A stretch of 64,000 bases of DNA, taken from the NCBI GenBank assembly GCA_002367105.1, contig DFCS01000029.1:62001-126000 (forward strand), written 5' to 3'. Origin of the DNA: Hungatella sp. UBA3048 (lineage in GTDB: Bacteria > Bacillota > Clostridia > Lachnospirales > Lachnospiraceae). The notes beneath the pieces are model-generated. The model searched no databases, was not told the origin of the DNA, and saw nothing but the letters and a program-made list of their open reading frames with translations. Below, in pieces: positions 35,207 to 44,612 of this stretch; position 1 is the first letter of the stretch; every line of letters starts with the position of its first letter. The position numbers and the translations under genes were made by a program.

Positions 35207-37516
35207 ATGGGGAACAAGAAGAGTTTCACATATCGGAAACGAATATTTGCATATTTCATGGCGATTGCCATTGTTCCGCTTTTGATTCTGGGCTTTTATT
35301 CCTATCACAGTGCGGCCATAGCAGTGCGAAAAAATATCAGACAGTCAAATGAAACTGCCTTGCTGCAGGTGGAGAATAAGGCAGAAAATGTGCTGGATGC
35401 GGTGAGGCAGAGTCTTTTAAGTCTGGCTTCTTCCAGTTTGGCAGGGGAGATCGTTAATCAGGAATATGATGACATTCCTTATCCGAAGATCAGGGATTTT
35501 ATTGATGAGATTATTGGGGATGAGGTGTACATCAATTATGTCAGCAGCTACAGCTTTATTAATTATAAGAAGGGATGGATGCTCAGCAATAAGGGGATGA
35601 TTCCGCTTGATAAGATAAATAACGTACAGTGGCTGAAAGAACTGAATGCGGACAGAAGAAAGATATTCTGGATCAATCACGGGGAAAAGGCTGACAACAG
35701 GGAGCTGATTCAGGCAGAATATGTCAATGACAATTATCTGACATTTGTGGTAAAGATGCCTACCTACTCAGAATTCAGCAATGCAGCTTTTATCTTTAAC
35801 CTGGACCGGAGTTCATTTGAAGGTATGCTGAAAAAGAGCCTGGGCAACGGGACGCTGGTGGTATTTGATGATAACGGAGAACTGGTGTGTTCGGAAAATC
35901 AGGCGATTGCCTCCTATTATGAACAGAATGCGGATGAATTGAAGCGGCCTGACGTGACCAGCATTCATACAAAGGCTGGTTCCTATGATGTTGTAAAAAA
36001 ACAGGCAGCCATCAGCGGCTGGACATTTATTGCAGGGTATGATCCGGCGCTGGCGGACGGACAACTAAAGCAGATTCCCATCACCATGGCGGGAATTATT
36101 CTGGCAGTTCTTATTATAAGCGGTTTGATAAGCGGTTTCAGTACGGTTCACGTGTACCAGCCGGTCAGGAATCTGGTGACTCAGATTTCCAGTATTGTTC
36201 CATCAAACGGGCAGGCGGAAACAGAGTCCGATGAGTTTCTTCTCATTAATCAGAGGATTCGTATGCTGGCAGGGCATAATGAAGAACTTCAGAACATGAT
36301 ATCTAGGCAAAAGAACCAGTTGTCAGAGCTGTTTGCCTTTCGTCTTATCAGGGGACGTTTAAACGAGGCAGAGATCAGACAGACAGGAGAACGGCTTAAG
36401 ATTAGTTTTCTTCAGAATCTCTGCGTGGTTTCCGTTATTTTCTGTAAGAAGACAGACCGGGAGTGTGAACAGATGGAGCAGGATGTGCTGAACCTGGAGC
36501 TGATGAAACATTTGCCGGAGGAAATTAAGAACATCCTTTTGTTTCCGCCCTTCATCTATAACAGGGCCATTGTAATGATCATAGACGGAGAATCCAGAGA
36601 GCGGGTGGAGCAAAAAATTCTGGCACTTCGAAATTGCCTTTCTGCCTTTGCTGATGAGGCATGCAGCGGTTATGTGGATATGGGGGTAAGCCGGATTTTT
36701 CCGGAAGTAATAGGATTTGCCAGAGCTTATAATGAAAGCATTGAGGCTTTAAAGATCAATGAATATTATGACAGGGATGAGGATACGGAAGGAATGTCCA
36801 TGGAGGACAGTTCCGTCACTTATTATGCGGATCTGGCAGGACAGAGAACAGTTAAAAGCGGATATAATCTGGTCCTTGATACTGAGGTAAAAAAAGCGGT
36901 GGACGAGTTTGACCAGGTACGGGCCTTTGGCATTACAGATGAATTCCTCCGTGATTTGAACAAAAGCGGAGTAGTACTTTATGAACAGCACTATTACCTG
37001 CACCGGTTTCTTCTTGCCATACTGTCGGTACCTGCGGATGCCGGAATTCCTATTCACGATATTTTTCCTGAGGGAGAGGACAACCTTTTTGGACGGTTTA
37101 ATCAGTTATATGATTATCAGTCCATCCGTAAATTTTATGAAACAAATGTGATTGTACCGGTTATCGCCAGGATGAATCAGTTCCGCAAGAGCAGTTCCGA
37201 AGTGGTTTTGGAAAAGATCATGAATCTAATTGAAAAGCATCAGGGAGATTTAAGTCTGACCGAATGTGCAGAAAAGCTGGGCTATCATCCCAGTTATATA
37301 TGGCGTGTGTTAAAGAATACAAAGGATATTACATTTACGGATTACATTGCCAAGCAGAAGTTAGAGCTGGCAAAACAGATGTTGGTGGATACGGATCTGC
37401 CTGTGGGGGAGATTGCAAACCGTTTGAGCTACAGCAACGCCCAGAATTTTATCCGTCTTTTTAAAAAGCATATGGGGATTACTCCGGGGCAGTTTCGAAA
37501 GCAGATTAAGGGTTAG
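35207..37516 (+). CDS. Membrane-bound AraC-family regulator with extracellular sensor domain
   Basis: A 769-residue one-component regulator. A transmembrane segment near residues 11-33, an outside sensor region of about 250 residues (dCache-like by layout) and a second membrane segment (about 285-310) precede a cytoplasmic part. The C-terminal AraC domain (about 670-768) has both helix-turn-helix units: LTECAEKLGYHPSYIWRVLK, and VGEIANRLSYSNAQN followed by FKKHMGITPGQFRK. Such proteins sit next to CUT1 sugar ABC operons in Clostridia and switch them on. The start ATG has GAAGGGG upstream. The ABC and pectin genes downstream are the probable targets. Confidence 0.92.
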   Translation: MGNKKSFTYRKRIFAYFMAIAIVPLLILGFYSYHSAAIAVRKNIRQSNETALLQVENKAENVLDAVRQSLLSLASSSLAGEIVNQEYDDIPYPKIRDFIDEIIGDEVYINYVSSYSFINYKKGWMLSNKGMIPLDKINNVQWLKELNADRRKIFWINHGEKADNRELIQAEYVNDNYLTFVVKMPTYSEFSNAAFIFNLDRSSFEGMLKKSLGNGTLVVFDDNGELVCSENQAIASYYEQNADELKRPDVTSIHTKAGSYDVVKKQAAISGWTFIAGYDPALADGQLKQIPITMAGIILAVLIISGLISGFSTVHVYQPVRNLVTQISSIVPSNGQAETESDEFLLINQRIRMLAGHNEELQNMISRQKNQLSELFAFRLIRGRLNEAEIRQTGERLKISFLQNLCVVSVIFCKKTDRECEQMEQDVLNLELMKHLPEEIKNILLFPPFIYNRAIVMIIDGESRERVEQKILALRNCLSAFADEACSGYVDMGVSRIFPEVIGFARAYNESIEALKINEYYDRDEDTEGMSMEDSSVTYYADLAGQRTVKSGYNLVLDTEVKKAVDEFDQVRAFGITDEFLRDLNKSGVVLYEQHYYLHRFLLAILSVPADAGIPIHDIFPEGEDNLFGRFNQLYDYQSIRKFYETNVIVPVIARMNQFRKSSSEVVLEKIMNLIEKHQGDLSLTECAEKLGYHPSYIWRVLKNTKDITFTDYIAKQKLELAKQMLVDTDLPVGEIANRLSYSNAQNFIRLFKKHMGITPGQFRKQIKG

Positions 37517-37562
37517 AGCCTGGAGTGATGATAGAACATGTCATCACTCCCAGGCTTTTTTT
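37517..37562 (+). terminator. Terminator after the AraC regulator
   Basis: AGCCTGGAGTGATGA pairs with TCATCACTCCCAGGCT, a long stem with a 9-base loop and seven T after it. It separates the regulator from the ABC operon. Confidence 0.92.
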
Positions 37563-37687
37563 ATGGAAATCTTCCTCGAGACAAAAATAATTTGTTCCTT
37601 CTTCATAAAAAACTGATTATACGTGCCGATAAATGATAGATAAAGGATAATCAAAATATGGAAAACCTGTAATCTGACGTGCAATCA

Positions 37688-37723
37688 CTTGATAATTCTG
37701 ATCTCGAAAATGATTATATCAAG
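37688..37723. promoter_or_regulatory. Inverted repeat upstream of the CUT1 operon (candidate operator)
   Basis: CTTGAT(AAT) at 37688-37696 is mirrored by ATTAT-ATCAAG ending at 37723, with about 16 bases between the arms. It lies 70 bases before the putative -35 and is a candidate site for the AraC regulator encoded just upstream. The rest of the 37563-37871 gap is A/T-rich and holds no gene. Confidence 0.35.
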
Positions 37724-37792
37724 GAGTAGAACAAAAAAATATACAAAAAAGTTCTCTGTAAATTGGTAAAATATATGTAAATATAATGATTG

Positions 37793-37820
37793 TTGAAAAA
37801 TAAACGAAGTGCAGTAAGAT
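37793..37820 (+). promoter_or_regulatory. Putative promoter of the CUT1/pectin operon
   Basis: TTGAAA (37793-37798), a 16-base spacer and TAAGAT (37815-37820) lie 51 bases before the first permease gene. Both hexamers are moderate matches, as expected for an activator-dependent promoter. Confidence 0.45.
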
Positions 37821-37871
37821 AGTGCCATAAGCAAGCACAAGCAACAAAATAAACGAGAGGGAGGTTCGCTT

Positions 37872-38828
37872 ATGGCAAGAGTAAAAGGTACCGGTGGTGG
37901 TGCGATTTTCGTTCAGAAAGGCAAGGAACCGATTCTAAAGTACATGTTTAGGCACAAGTGGATGTATCTGCTGATGCTACCAGGGATTTTCTACTTCATT
38001 ATCTTTAAATACGTGCCCATGGCCGGTCTGGTGATTTCATTTCAGAATTACAGTCCGTTTCTGGGGATCGCAGGAAGTGAATGGGTAGGAACAGAGCATT
38101 TTAAAACATTCTTTATGAATCCAGATTTTCGAATGCTTTTTGTCAACACTTTTTCTATTGCAATATTAAACCTTGTTTTCTTCTTTCCGATGCCCATCGT
38201 TCTGGCATTGCTTTTGAATGAAATCAAGAATAAGATGGTAAAGAAGTCCATTCAGACAATGATCTACATACCCCATTTTATTTCCATGGTAATTGTGGCC
38301 AGTTTGACATTTACCCTGTTAAATACAGAAAATGGTGCGGTCAATCAGATTATTTTTGCAATGACAGGACATAAGTTGGAGTTTTTATCTGACCCGCAGT
38401 ATTTCCGCTGGATTATTGTGATTCAGAACATCTGGAAAGAAACAGGATGGGGGATGATTATCTTCCTGGCGGCTTTAGCAGGAGTGGACACCCAGTTATA
38501 TGAAGCTGCTTCAGTAGATGGAGCAGGAAAACTGAAACAGATGTGGCACATTACTTTGCCCGCGATTAAAAGTACCATCATTATCATGCTGATATTAAAG
38601 GTAGGTACCCTGTTAAATACAGGCTTTGAGCAGATCTTCCTGATGAAGAATTCCTTAAATTCCTCTGTGGCAGAGGTTTTTGATACCTATGTGTATACAT
38701 TGGGAATTGCTCAGGGCGCATTTTCTTACAGTACGGCGGTCGGCCTGTTTAAGTCCTTAGTGGCTACGGTCATGGTTCTTTCAACCAACTGGATCTGTAA
38801 AAAATGCGGAGAAACCGGTTTATATTAA
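37872..38828 (+). CDS. CUT1 sugar ABC transporter permease (LplB-type)
   Basis: A 318-residue inner-membrane subunit with six transmembrane segments. The cytoplasmic EAA loop reads EAASVDGAGKLKQMWHITLP (about residues 213-232) and contacts the ATPase. The N-terminal MYLLMLPGIFYFIIFKYVPM and YSPFLGI patterns are those of the LplB/YtcP branch, which is linked to rhamnogalacturonan and other complex oligosaccharides. GAGGGAGG precedes the ATG. It is the first gene of the importer. No ATPase gene is present in the locus. Confidence 0.93.
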   Translation: MARVKGTGGGAIFVQKGKEPILKYMFRHKWMYLLMLPGIFYFIIFKYVPMAGLVISFQNYSPFLGIAGSEWVGTEHFKTFFMNPDFRMLFVNTFSIAILNLVFFFPMPIVLALLLNEIKNKMVKKSIQTMIYIPHFISMVIVASLTFTLLNTENGAVNQIIFAMTGHKLEFLSDPQYFRWIIVIQNIWKETGWGMIIFLAALAGVDTQLYEAASVDGAGKLKQMWHITLPAIKSTIIIMLILKVGTLLNTGFEQIFLMKNSLNSSVAEVFDTYVYTLGIAQGAFSYSTAVGLFKSLVATVMVLSTNWICKKCGETGLY

Positions 38829-39754
38829 TGAGAGGCAGGATGAATATGTTAACAGTGTTTCAAAAAAGAAGCAGAAAGAAAATAAGTCCTTTGGAACGGG
38901 CAGGAATGACATTGGTATACATCATTTGTATTCTGGCGGGGGCGTTCACCATACTGCCGTTCCTTTATGTGATTGCCGGTTCCTTTGCTACGGAAAAAGA
39001 GCTGGTAGAACGGTCATTTTTTATCATTCCCCATACATTTTCCGTGAATGCATACAAATATATCCTTGCTGACGGAGGGATCTTCCGGGGGCTTGGCAAT
39101 TCTTTCTTTATTATGATTACAGGTACCTTTGTAAATATGCTTTTTACCACAACGCTTGCTTATCCGCTGTCCAAAAGCTGGTTAATAGGAAGAAATCTGG
39201 TGCTTAATATCATTATAGTAACCATGCTGTTTTCCGGCGGTATGATACCCAATTATCTGGTGGTAAAGAATCTACATCTTCTGGACACCTATATGGCATT
39301 GATCTTTCCCGGAGCAATCAGTGCATTTAACTTGATCATTATTAAAAATTTTTTTCAGGAGCTTCCAAGAGAGCTAGAGGAAGCGGCCAGAATTGATGGC
39401 TGCACCGACGTAGGGATATTTGTAAAAGTGGTTCTTCCTTTATCAAAGCCTGCGCTGGCTTCTGTAGGATTGTTTTATGCAGTATCTCACTGGAACGATT
39501 TCTTCAATTCTCTGATCTACTTAAACAGTACGAGAAAATTTCCTGTGCAGATCATACTTCGTCAGATCGTATTGCTGGCTCAGGGAGCCAGCGCTGATGG
39601 AAGTGCCGTCGATTTTGGCGCAGGCGGAGTTCCACCGGAACAGGCTGTAAAAATGGCGGCAACAGTAGCAGCAACTGTTCCTATTTTATGTGTTTATCCA
39701 TTAGTTCAAAAATATTTTGAACAGGGAGTTATGGTTGGTGCGGTAAAGGGATAA
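38828..39754 (+). CDS. CUT1 sugar ABC transporter permease (YtcP-type)
   Basis: A 308-residue permease with six transmembrane segments and the EAA loop EEAARIDGCTDVGIFVKVVL. AVSHWNDFFNSLIYL and an ending with VQKYFEQGVMVGAVKG match the YtcP branch of the second CUT1 permease. The start is uncertain. ATG 38828 overlaps the previous stop (TAATG), and ATGs at 38840 and 38846 are also in frame. It partners the preceding permease and the lipoprotein that follows. Confidence 0.92.
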   Translation: MRGRMNMLTVFQKRSRKKISPLERAGMTLVYIICILAGAFTILPFLYVIAGSFATEKELVERSFFIIPHTFSVNAYKYILADGGIFRGLGNSFFIMITGTFVNMLFTTTLAYPLSKSWLIGRNLVLNIIIVTMLFSGGMIPNYLVVKNLHLLDTYMALIFPGAISAFNLIIIKNFFQELPRELEEAARIDGCTDVGIFVKVVLPLSKPALASVGLFYAVSHWNDFFNSLIYLNSTRKFPVQIILRQIVLLAQGASADGSAVDFGAGGVPPEQAVKMAATVAATVPILCVYPLVQKYFEQGVMVGAVKG

Positions 39755-39809
39755 TGGTAAAACCTGTCATATACTATGTACAGGAAACAGATTGAGGAGG
39801 AAAATTAAA

Positions 39810-41351
39810 ATGAGCAGCAGCAAACATTATGGAAAAAGGGTGGCGGCTTTTGCCATGGCAATGGCAGTGGTTGCAGGAAGTATAAACGGGTGTGGTAAAA
39901 AGAGTGGTTCAGGTTCCATAGATGCAGATGGTAAATACAATTTAAAAGCAATGGCTTATGACCATTTCGGTAACCCAATGAAAGGAGAAAACGGAGAGAA
40001 AATCGTCAAAATGGTTGAGGATTATACCAATGTAAACCTTGATGTGATGTGGACCCCAAAGGATGGGTATGAGGATAAGCTAAATCTCGTGCTGGCAGGC
40101 GGCGGTGATGACATGCCTCAGATCATTGCTACAGAGACAAAATCGCCTGCAATCATCAATGCAGCAAGGGCCGGCGCTCTATGGGATGTGGAACCTTTTT
40201 TAAAGGATTATCCTCATTTAAAAAATTCAAAAGAAGTGATTAATGACAATATCCGGATAAATGGAAAGCTTTACGGCATTTACAGAGGACGTGCCCTGGG
40301 ACGAAACGGTCTTTCCTTCCGTAAGGACTGGGCAGATAAGTTCGGACTTCCGGCACCCCAGACCATAGATGATGTCTACCAGATGCTTCACGCTTTTACT
40401 TATGACGATCCTGACGGAAACGGACAGAACGATACATATGGTCTGGTGCTGACCAAAGCCACTTCTCCTCTGGATATTATGTCTGCCTGGTTTGGCGCGC
40501 CCAATGGCTGGGGAGAACGGGAGGGAAAGCTGGTACCGGCTCATCAGACAGAGGAATATTTAGAGGCATTAAAATGGTTCCGCAAGCTGTGTGAAGAGGG
40601 AATCATCAAAAAAGATTTCCCCACAAGAGATGTGGCAACAAAAGCAGATGATTTAAAGACACAGAAGGCGGGTATGATGGTAGATGCTCTTGATGACGGA
40701 CGCAGAGTCATGGATTATTTCCAGAATCAGAACATAGCAGGACCTGAGATGGACTTTGTTGGTGCGATTAAAAAGAACGGTCAGTCTGATGCGAAAACAA
40801 TGGCAACCTTAGGCTGTCAAGGCTTCTTCGTCATTACAAAAGCAGCAAAGACCGAAGAAGATGTGCGTAAATGCTTAGACTTCCTGGATAAGATGAATGA
40901 TGAAGACATGATGACTCTGGCAAATTATGGTTTAAAGGATGCGCATTATACTGTAGAATCTGACGGAAGAGTAACAAGAAGTCATGATGCGGCTTTAAAT
41001 CAGGAATACCAGTCCATGAATCAGTTGGTATCCTATACCGAATATGCACCGAATACAGATCCCTATGTGACTTTAAATGAAACACCTTTTTATGAGAAGC
41101 AGCAGAAAATTATTGCAGATAATGAACAGTATGCCGTATCCAACCCTGCAGCAGGCATCCTGGGAGATTCCGAGGAATATATTAAAAATGGCGTAGCTCT
41201 GGATAAGATCATTGAAGACGCAAGGATTCAGTATATTGTAGGTCAGATCGACGAAGCACAGTTAAAATCCCAGTGGGAGTTATGGGCCAGGAGCGGCGGA
41301 GATCAAGTAATTGAAGAAGTAAACGCATCCTATGAGGCGTTGAAAAAATAA
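39810..41351 (+). CDS. CUT1 extracellular solute-binding lipoprotein (YtcQ-type)
   Basis: A 513-residue sugar-binding protein held to the outer face of the membrane by a lipid. The signal sequence ends in the lipobox AGSINGC. The mature part is a family 1 solute-binding fold of the large (about 500-residue) class that goes with LplB/YtcP permeases. The ATG at 39810 has AGGAGG 9 bases upstream. An in-frame TTG at 39792 precedes the ribosome-binding site and was rejected. A partial terminator follows, which would keep this gene more highly expressed than the glycosidases downstream. Rhamnogalacturonan or other pectic oligosaccharides are the inferred ligand. Confidence 0.93.
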   Translation: MSSSKHYGKRVAAFAMAMAVVAGSINGCGKKSGSGSIDADGKYNLKAMAYDHFGNPMKGENGEKIVKMVEDYTNVNLDVMWTPKDGYEDKLNLVLAGGGDDMPQIIATETKSPAIINAARAGALWDVEPFLKDYPHLKNSKEVINDNIRINGKLYGIYRGRALGRNGLSFRKDWADKFGLPAPQTIDDVYQMLHAFTYDDPDGNGQNDTYGLVLTKATSPLDIMSAWFGAPNGWGEREGKLVPAHQTEEYLEALKWFRKLCEEGIIKKDFPTRDVATKADDLKTQKAGMMVDALDDGRRVMDYFQNQNIAGPEMDFVGAIKKNGQSDAKTMATLGCQGFFVITKAAKTEEDVRKCLDFLDKMNDEDMMTLANYGLKDAHYTVESDGRVTRSHDAALNQEYQSMNQLVSYTEYAPNTDPYVTLNETPFYEKQQKIIADNEQYAVSNPAAGILGDSEEYIKNGVALDKIIEDARIQYIVGQIDEAQLKSQWELWARSGGDQVIEEVNASYEALKK

Positions 41352-41361
41352 ACCCGGAACG

Positions 41362-41408
41362 GGATGCGGGAAATGCGCCGATGGGCTGCAGATCCCGGCA
41401 TCCTGTTT
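41362..41408 (+). terminator. Intra-operon hairpin (leaky terminator) after the binding protein
   Basis: GGATGCGGGA (41362-41371) pairs with TCCCGGCATCC (41393-41403) with one bulge, and TGTTTT follows. The downstream glycosidase genes have no evident promoter of their own, so I read it as a leaky terminator. Confidence 0.6.
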
Positions 41409-41460
41409 TGGCGGTCTGTCAGAAAACAAGCCGTTTAAGCGGCGGAACAGGAGAATCAAC

Positions 41461-44400
41461 ATGGAGTTTTTGGAAGCATTCCAAAATCCACCGGCAGAGT
41501 ACCGGGTGAAACCATTCTGGTTCTGGAATGGGGAGATTACAAAAGAGGAAGTAGCACGTCAGATTCGGGAAATGTCAGAAAAGGGGCTGGGAGGAGTCTT
41601 TATCTGTGCAAGGCAGGGAATGACTTTGCCTTATTTATCAAAAGAATGGTTTGATATGGTGGACTATGCCTGTGAAGAGGCAAAACGGTATGGTCTGGAA
41701 GCATGGCTTTACGATGAATATCCTTATCCCAGTGGCATGAGCGGCGGGGAAGTACTGTTAGAACATCCGGAAGCAGAGCATATGGTATTAAGACACAGAA
41801 CTATCTGCACAAACGGGGAGAGGACCATAGAAGAGGAATTAGGCTGGAGCCGGATTCTTCATGCCAGTGCATATCCAGTTCTGGAAAACGGAGGAACGGA
41901 CTGGAACCGGAGTTTGGATCTAAGGAACTGTGTAGGGAATCTGCAGGCCGAAAAAATCTTTCAGGAAACCGGGCTTACCAAGTATAACAACAAGCGTTTC
42001 TTCTCTTATGGACCGAAAAAAATATTAAAGACGTTTCTGCCTGCCGGAAACTGGCAGATCGAGATTTATACGGAAGAAGCTATGGGTGATTTTAAATACT
42101 ACGGCGGCTTCTTTGATCCGTGTAATCCCCAGGCGGTGAAAACATTTTTAGAGACTACCCATGAGCGTTATGAAAGGGCATCTGGAAGCAGGTTCGGTGC
42201 CGGTATCCGGGGAATGTTTTCCGACGAGGTAGGTATGCTGGGATTGGTTCCATGGTCTAAGCTCCTTCCCGGAGAATTTGAAAAGAAAAAGCATTATTCC
42301 ATTCTTTCCGTACTTCCGGCTCTCCATAATGATAGCTTTCCAGGGGCGGTCCGCATCCGCTATGATCTTTATGAAACCATTCATAAGATGTTTGTGGAAA
42401 GCTACCATAAACAGGTGTCAAACTGGTGCAGCAGCCACAAATTGCTCTATGCCACAGAAGTACCATCCATGCGCATGGGAACCCAGAGATACAGTGATAT
42501 CATAGGCGGAGACACCGCTCATGAAAAGCTGGGAAAACCCTTAGAATGGATCTACGACGAATACATAAGCAATTACCGGAGCAATGCAAAAGCGGTCAGC
42601 TCCCTTGCAAGACAGCTTGATAAAAAATATGCCATGATCGAAAGCTTTCACAGCGTTGGCTGGACCATGACCATTCAGGATGCAAAGTGGATGATCGACC
42701 GTCTGGGAAGCAGTGGAATCAATTTTTATAATTTCCATGCTTTTTATTACACCATAGAGGACATTACGAAGCACGATGCGCCCCCATCCCAGTTTTTGCA
42801 GAATCCGTATTGGAAGTATTATAGGACGCTGGCTGATTACACAGGCCGAATGGGAATGCTTGTATCCAATACCGAGGCAGATATCCACATTGCGGTTCTG
42901 GATCCGGTTTCAGCGCTATGGACAAAGCTTGGAAATCCCTTCCATGGTTTTCAGTATGGGGGAGAGTCTGACAAAGAAAGAGCGGAATGCGGCCGGATCA
43001 GGGAAGGCTGGGTGTCCTTATGCAAAACCTTGCTGTTCCATCAGTTAGACTATGATCATCTTGATGCGGAAATTCTAAAGGAGGCATCTGTAGAAGACGG
43101 CAGAATATGCATTGGAAGAGCTGCCTATTCTGTTGTGATTTTACCGGGATGTCATTGTATGGAAAAAGAAGCAAGAGATTTACTGACGGAATTTATAAGA
43201 CAGAAAGGCTGTGTGATCGCTGCAGGAGAACTTCCAAGCCTTTCCATTGACTGGGAAGAGGAGGACAGCGTTTCGGAAAGACAATGGCATCAGTTGTTTG
43301 AATCAGGTGATACTTATATTCTTCCTGAGGAGGAAAAAGAGGAAGCACTGATAAGGCTCTGCCGCAGTCATATAAAGGAAACGGTCATGACCCAGGTGGT
43401 GAATGGAAAGTCAAAGGATCTTGTTGGCTGTACACGCCTGGACCGGGAAGGGAATGTATTTGTATTTGCAGCCAATCAGGGCAGGGATCCCATGAAGATA
43501 TGTTTACGGCCTTCCGCAGATGCGTCAAAGGCAGAAATTTGGAATATGGAAGATGGAATTGTGGCCTTGACTAAAATCTCGGACGGTTCGGTCTACTTGT
43601 CCCTTGAAGGGTTTGAAAGCCGCTGGGTGAAGATAACCATGGGAAACAAGACGGAGAACAAAGCAGAGGAGATCGCTCGGGAGACTATTACCATACCAAT
43701 GGCTGGAACGTGGGACATCATGCCGGAGGGAATGAATCTCTGCCGGTTTGCAAACGTCTCCATGTCTTTGGATCATCAGCTTTGGGAGCAGACAGAGGGA
43801 ATGACCTTTATCGAGCAGTGCAGCAGGACCGGACTTTTAACCGGGAAAGAAATTGTATTTACAGGAACCTTTGGAACACCAAAAAAGATACGGCCGACTT
43901 ATCCCCTTACCTGCTGGTATAGGACCGTATTCACCATTCAAAATCTTCCAGATGAATTGCTACTCCTGATGGATCGTGAGACTGCGGCCGGAGAACATGA
44001 GATCAGGGTCAATGGAATGATCTTAGAGAAGCATACGTTTACACCGGTGCGGGTAAATGACCAGAACAACCGGGCCGCTGATATCCGTTCCCTGATTCGA
44101 ATGGGAGAAAATGAGATAGAGATCAGGATTCATATTAAAAAGGATGAAGATGGTTTAAGAGATTCATTTTATTTATGGGGGGATTTTGGAATTTTAGAAA
44201 ATGAAGGGACACCGGTGCTGGTAACAAGACCCGGCCAGGGAGAGCCTGACCGGAACTGGTGCCAGGGATTTCCGTATTACAGCGGAACCATGCATTATGA
44301 AAAAGCCTTCGACTTAGCGGAACTGGCCGGAGCTTGCAGTTTAGATCATACGGACCTTATTCCTGTCAGACTTGGTTTTAAAACCCCTGTTTATGACTGC

Positions 44401-44592
44401 GTAGAAGTGTCTGTAAATGAAACCAGTCTTGGAGTGAAGGCTTATACTCCTTATGTATGGCTGTGTGATAGAAAATATCTGAAGGAAAAGAATAACCGCA
44501 TCCGGGTATCTGTTACGAATACATTGGCTAATATGCTTGACGGAACCTATTTCGACTATGAGAACCATAGTCTGGTATCCATTAAACCCTGA
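41461..44592 (+). CDS. GH106-like alpha-L-rhamnosidase
   Basis: A 1043-residue enzyme without a signal peptide, so it acts in the cytoplasm on imported oligosaccharides. The N-terminal catalytic region shows PFWFWNGEITKEEV, GGVFI and AWLYDEYPYPSGMSGG, patterns shared with GH106-type rhamnosidase-like proteins. A galactose-binding-like beta domain lies in the C-terminal third (about 810-1040: YYSGTMHYEKAF, LGFKTPVYDCVEVSVN). It sits between a CUT1 importer and GH105/GH28 genes, which supports removal of rhamnose from pectic fragments. Exact specificity and family membership need a profile search. Other glycosidases share this N-terminal pattern. Confidence 0.78.
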   Translation: MEFLEAFQNPPAEYRVKPFWFWNGEITKEEVARQIREMSEKGLGGVFICARQGMTLPYLSKEWFDMVDYACEEAKRYGLEAWLYDEYPYPSGMSGGEVLLEHPEAEHMVLRHRTICTNGERTIEEELGWSRILHASAYPVLENGGTDWNRSLDLRNCVGNLQAEKIFQETGLTKYNNKRFFSYGPKKILKTFLPAGNWQIEIYTEEAMGDFKYYGGFFDPCNPQAVKTFLETTHERYERASGSRFGAGIRGMFSDEVGMLGLVPWSKLLPGEFEKKKHYSILSVLPALHNDSFPGAVRIRYDLYETIHKMFVESYHKQVSNWCSSHKLLYATEVPSMRMGTQRYSDIIGGDTAHEKLGKPLEWIYDEYISNYRSNAKAVSSLARQLDKKYAMIESFHSVGWTMTIQDAKWMIDRLGSSGINFYNFHAFYYTIEDITKHDAPPSQFLQNPYWKYYRTLADYTGRMGMLVSNTEADIHIAVLDPVSALWTKLGNPFHGFQYGGESDKERAECGRIREGWVSLCKTLLFHQLDYDHLDAEILKEASVEDGRICIGRAAYSVVILPGCHCMEKEARDLLTEFIRQKGCVIAAGELPSLSIDWEEEDSVSERQWHQLFESGDTYILPEEEKEEALIRLCRSHIKETVMTQVVNGKSKDLVGCTRLDREGNVFVFAANQGRDPMKICLRPSADASKAEIWNMEDGIVALTKISDGSVYLSLEGFESRWVKITMGNKTENKAEEIARETITIPMAGTWDIMPEGMNLCRFANVSMSLDHQLWEQTEGMTFIEQCSRTGLLTGKEIVFTGTFGTPKKIRPTYPLTCWYRTVFTIQNLPDELLLLMDRETAAGEHEIRVNGMILEKHTFTPVRVNDQNNRAADIRSLIRMGENEIEIRIHIKKDEDGLRDSFYLWGDFGILENEGTPVLVTRPGQGEPDRNWCQGFPYYSGTMHYEKAFDLAELAGACSLDHTDLIPVRLGFKTPVYDCVEVSVNETSLGVKAYTPYVWLCDRKYLKEKNNRIRVSVTNTLANMLDGTYFDYENHSLVSIKP

Positions 44593-44612
44593 CAGCACAA
44601 GAGGAGGCAATC

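Noticed and set aside
34998..35285. Plus-strand frame of 95 codons before the AraC regulator
   Set aside because: It overlaps the regulator start, lacks a ribosome-binding site and its composition is not protein-like.
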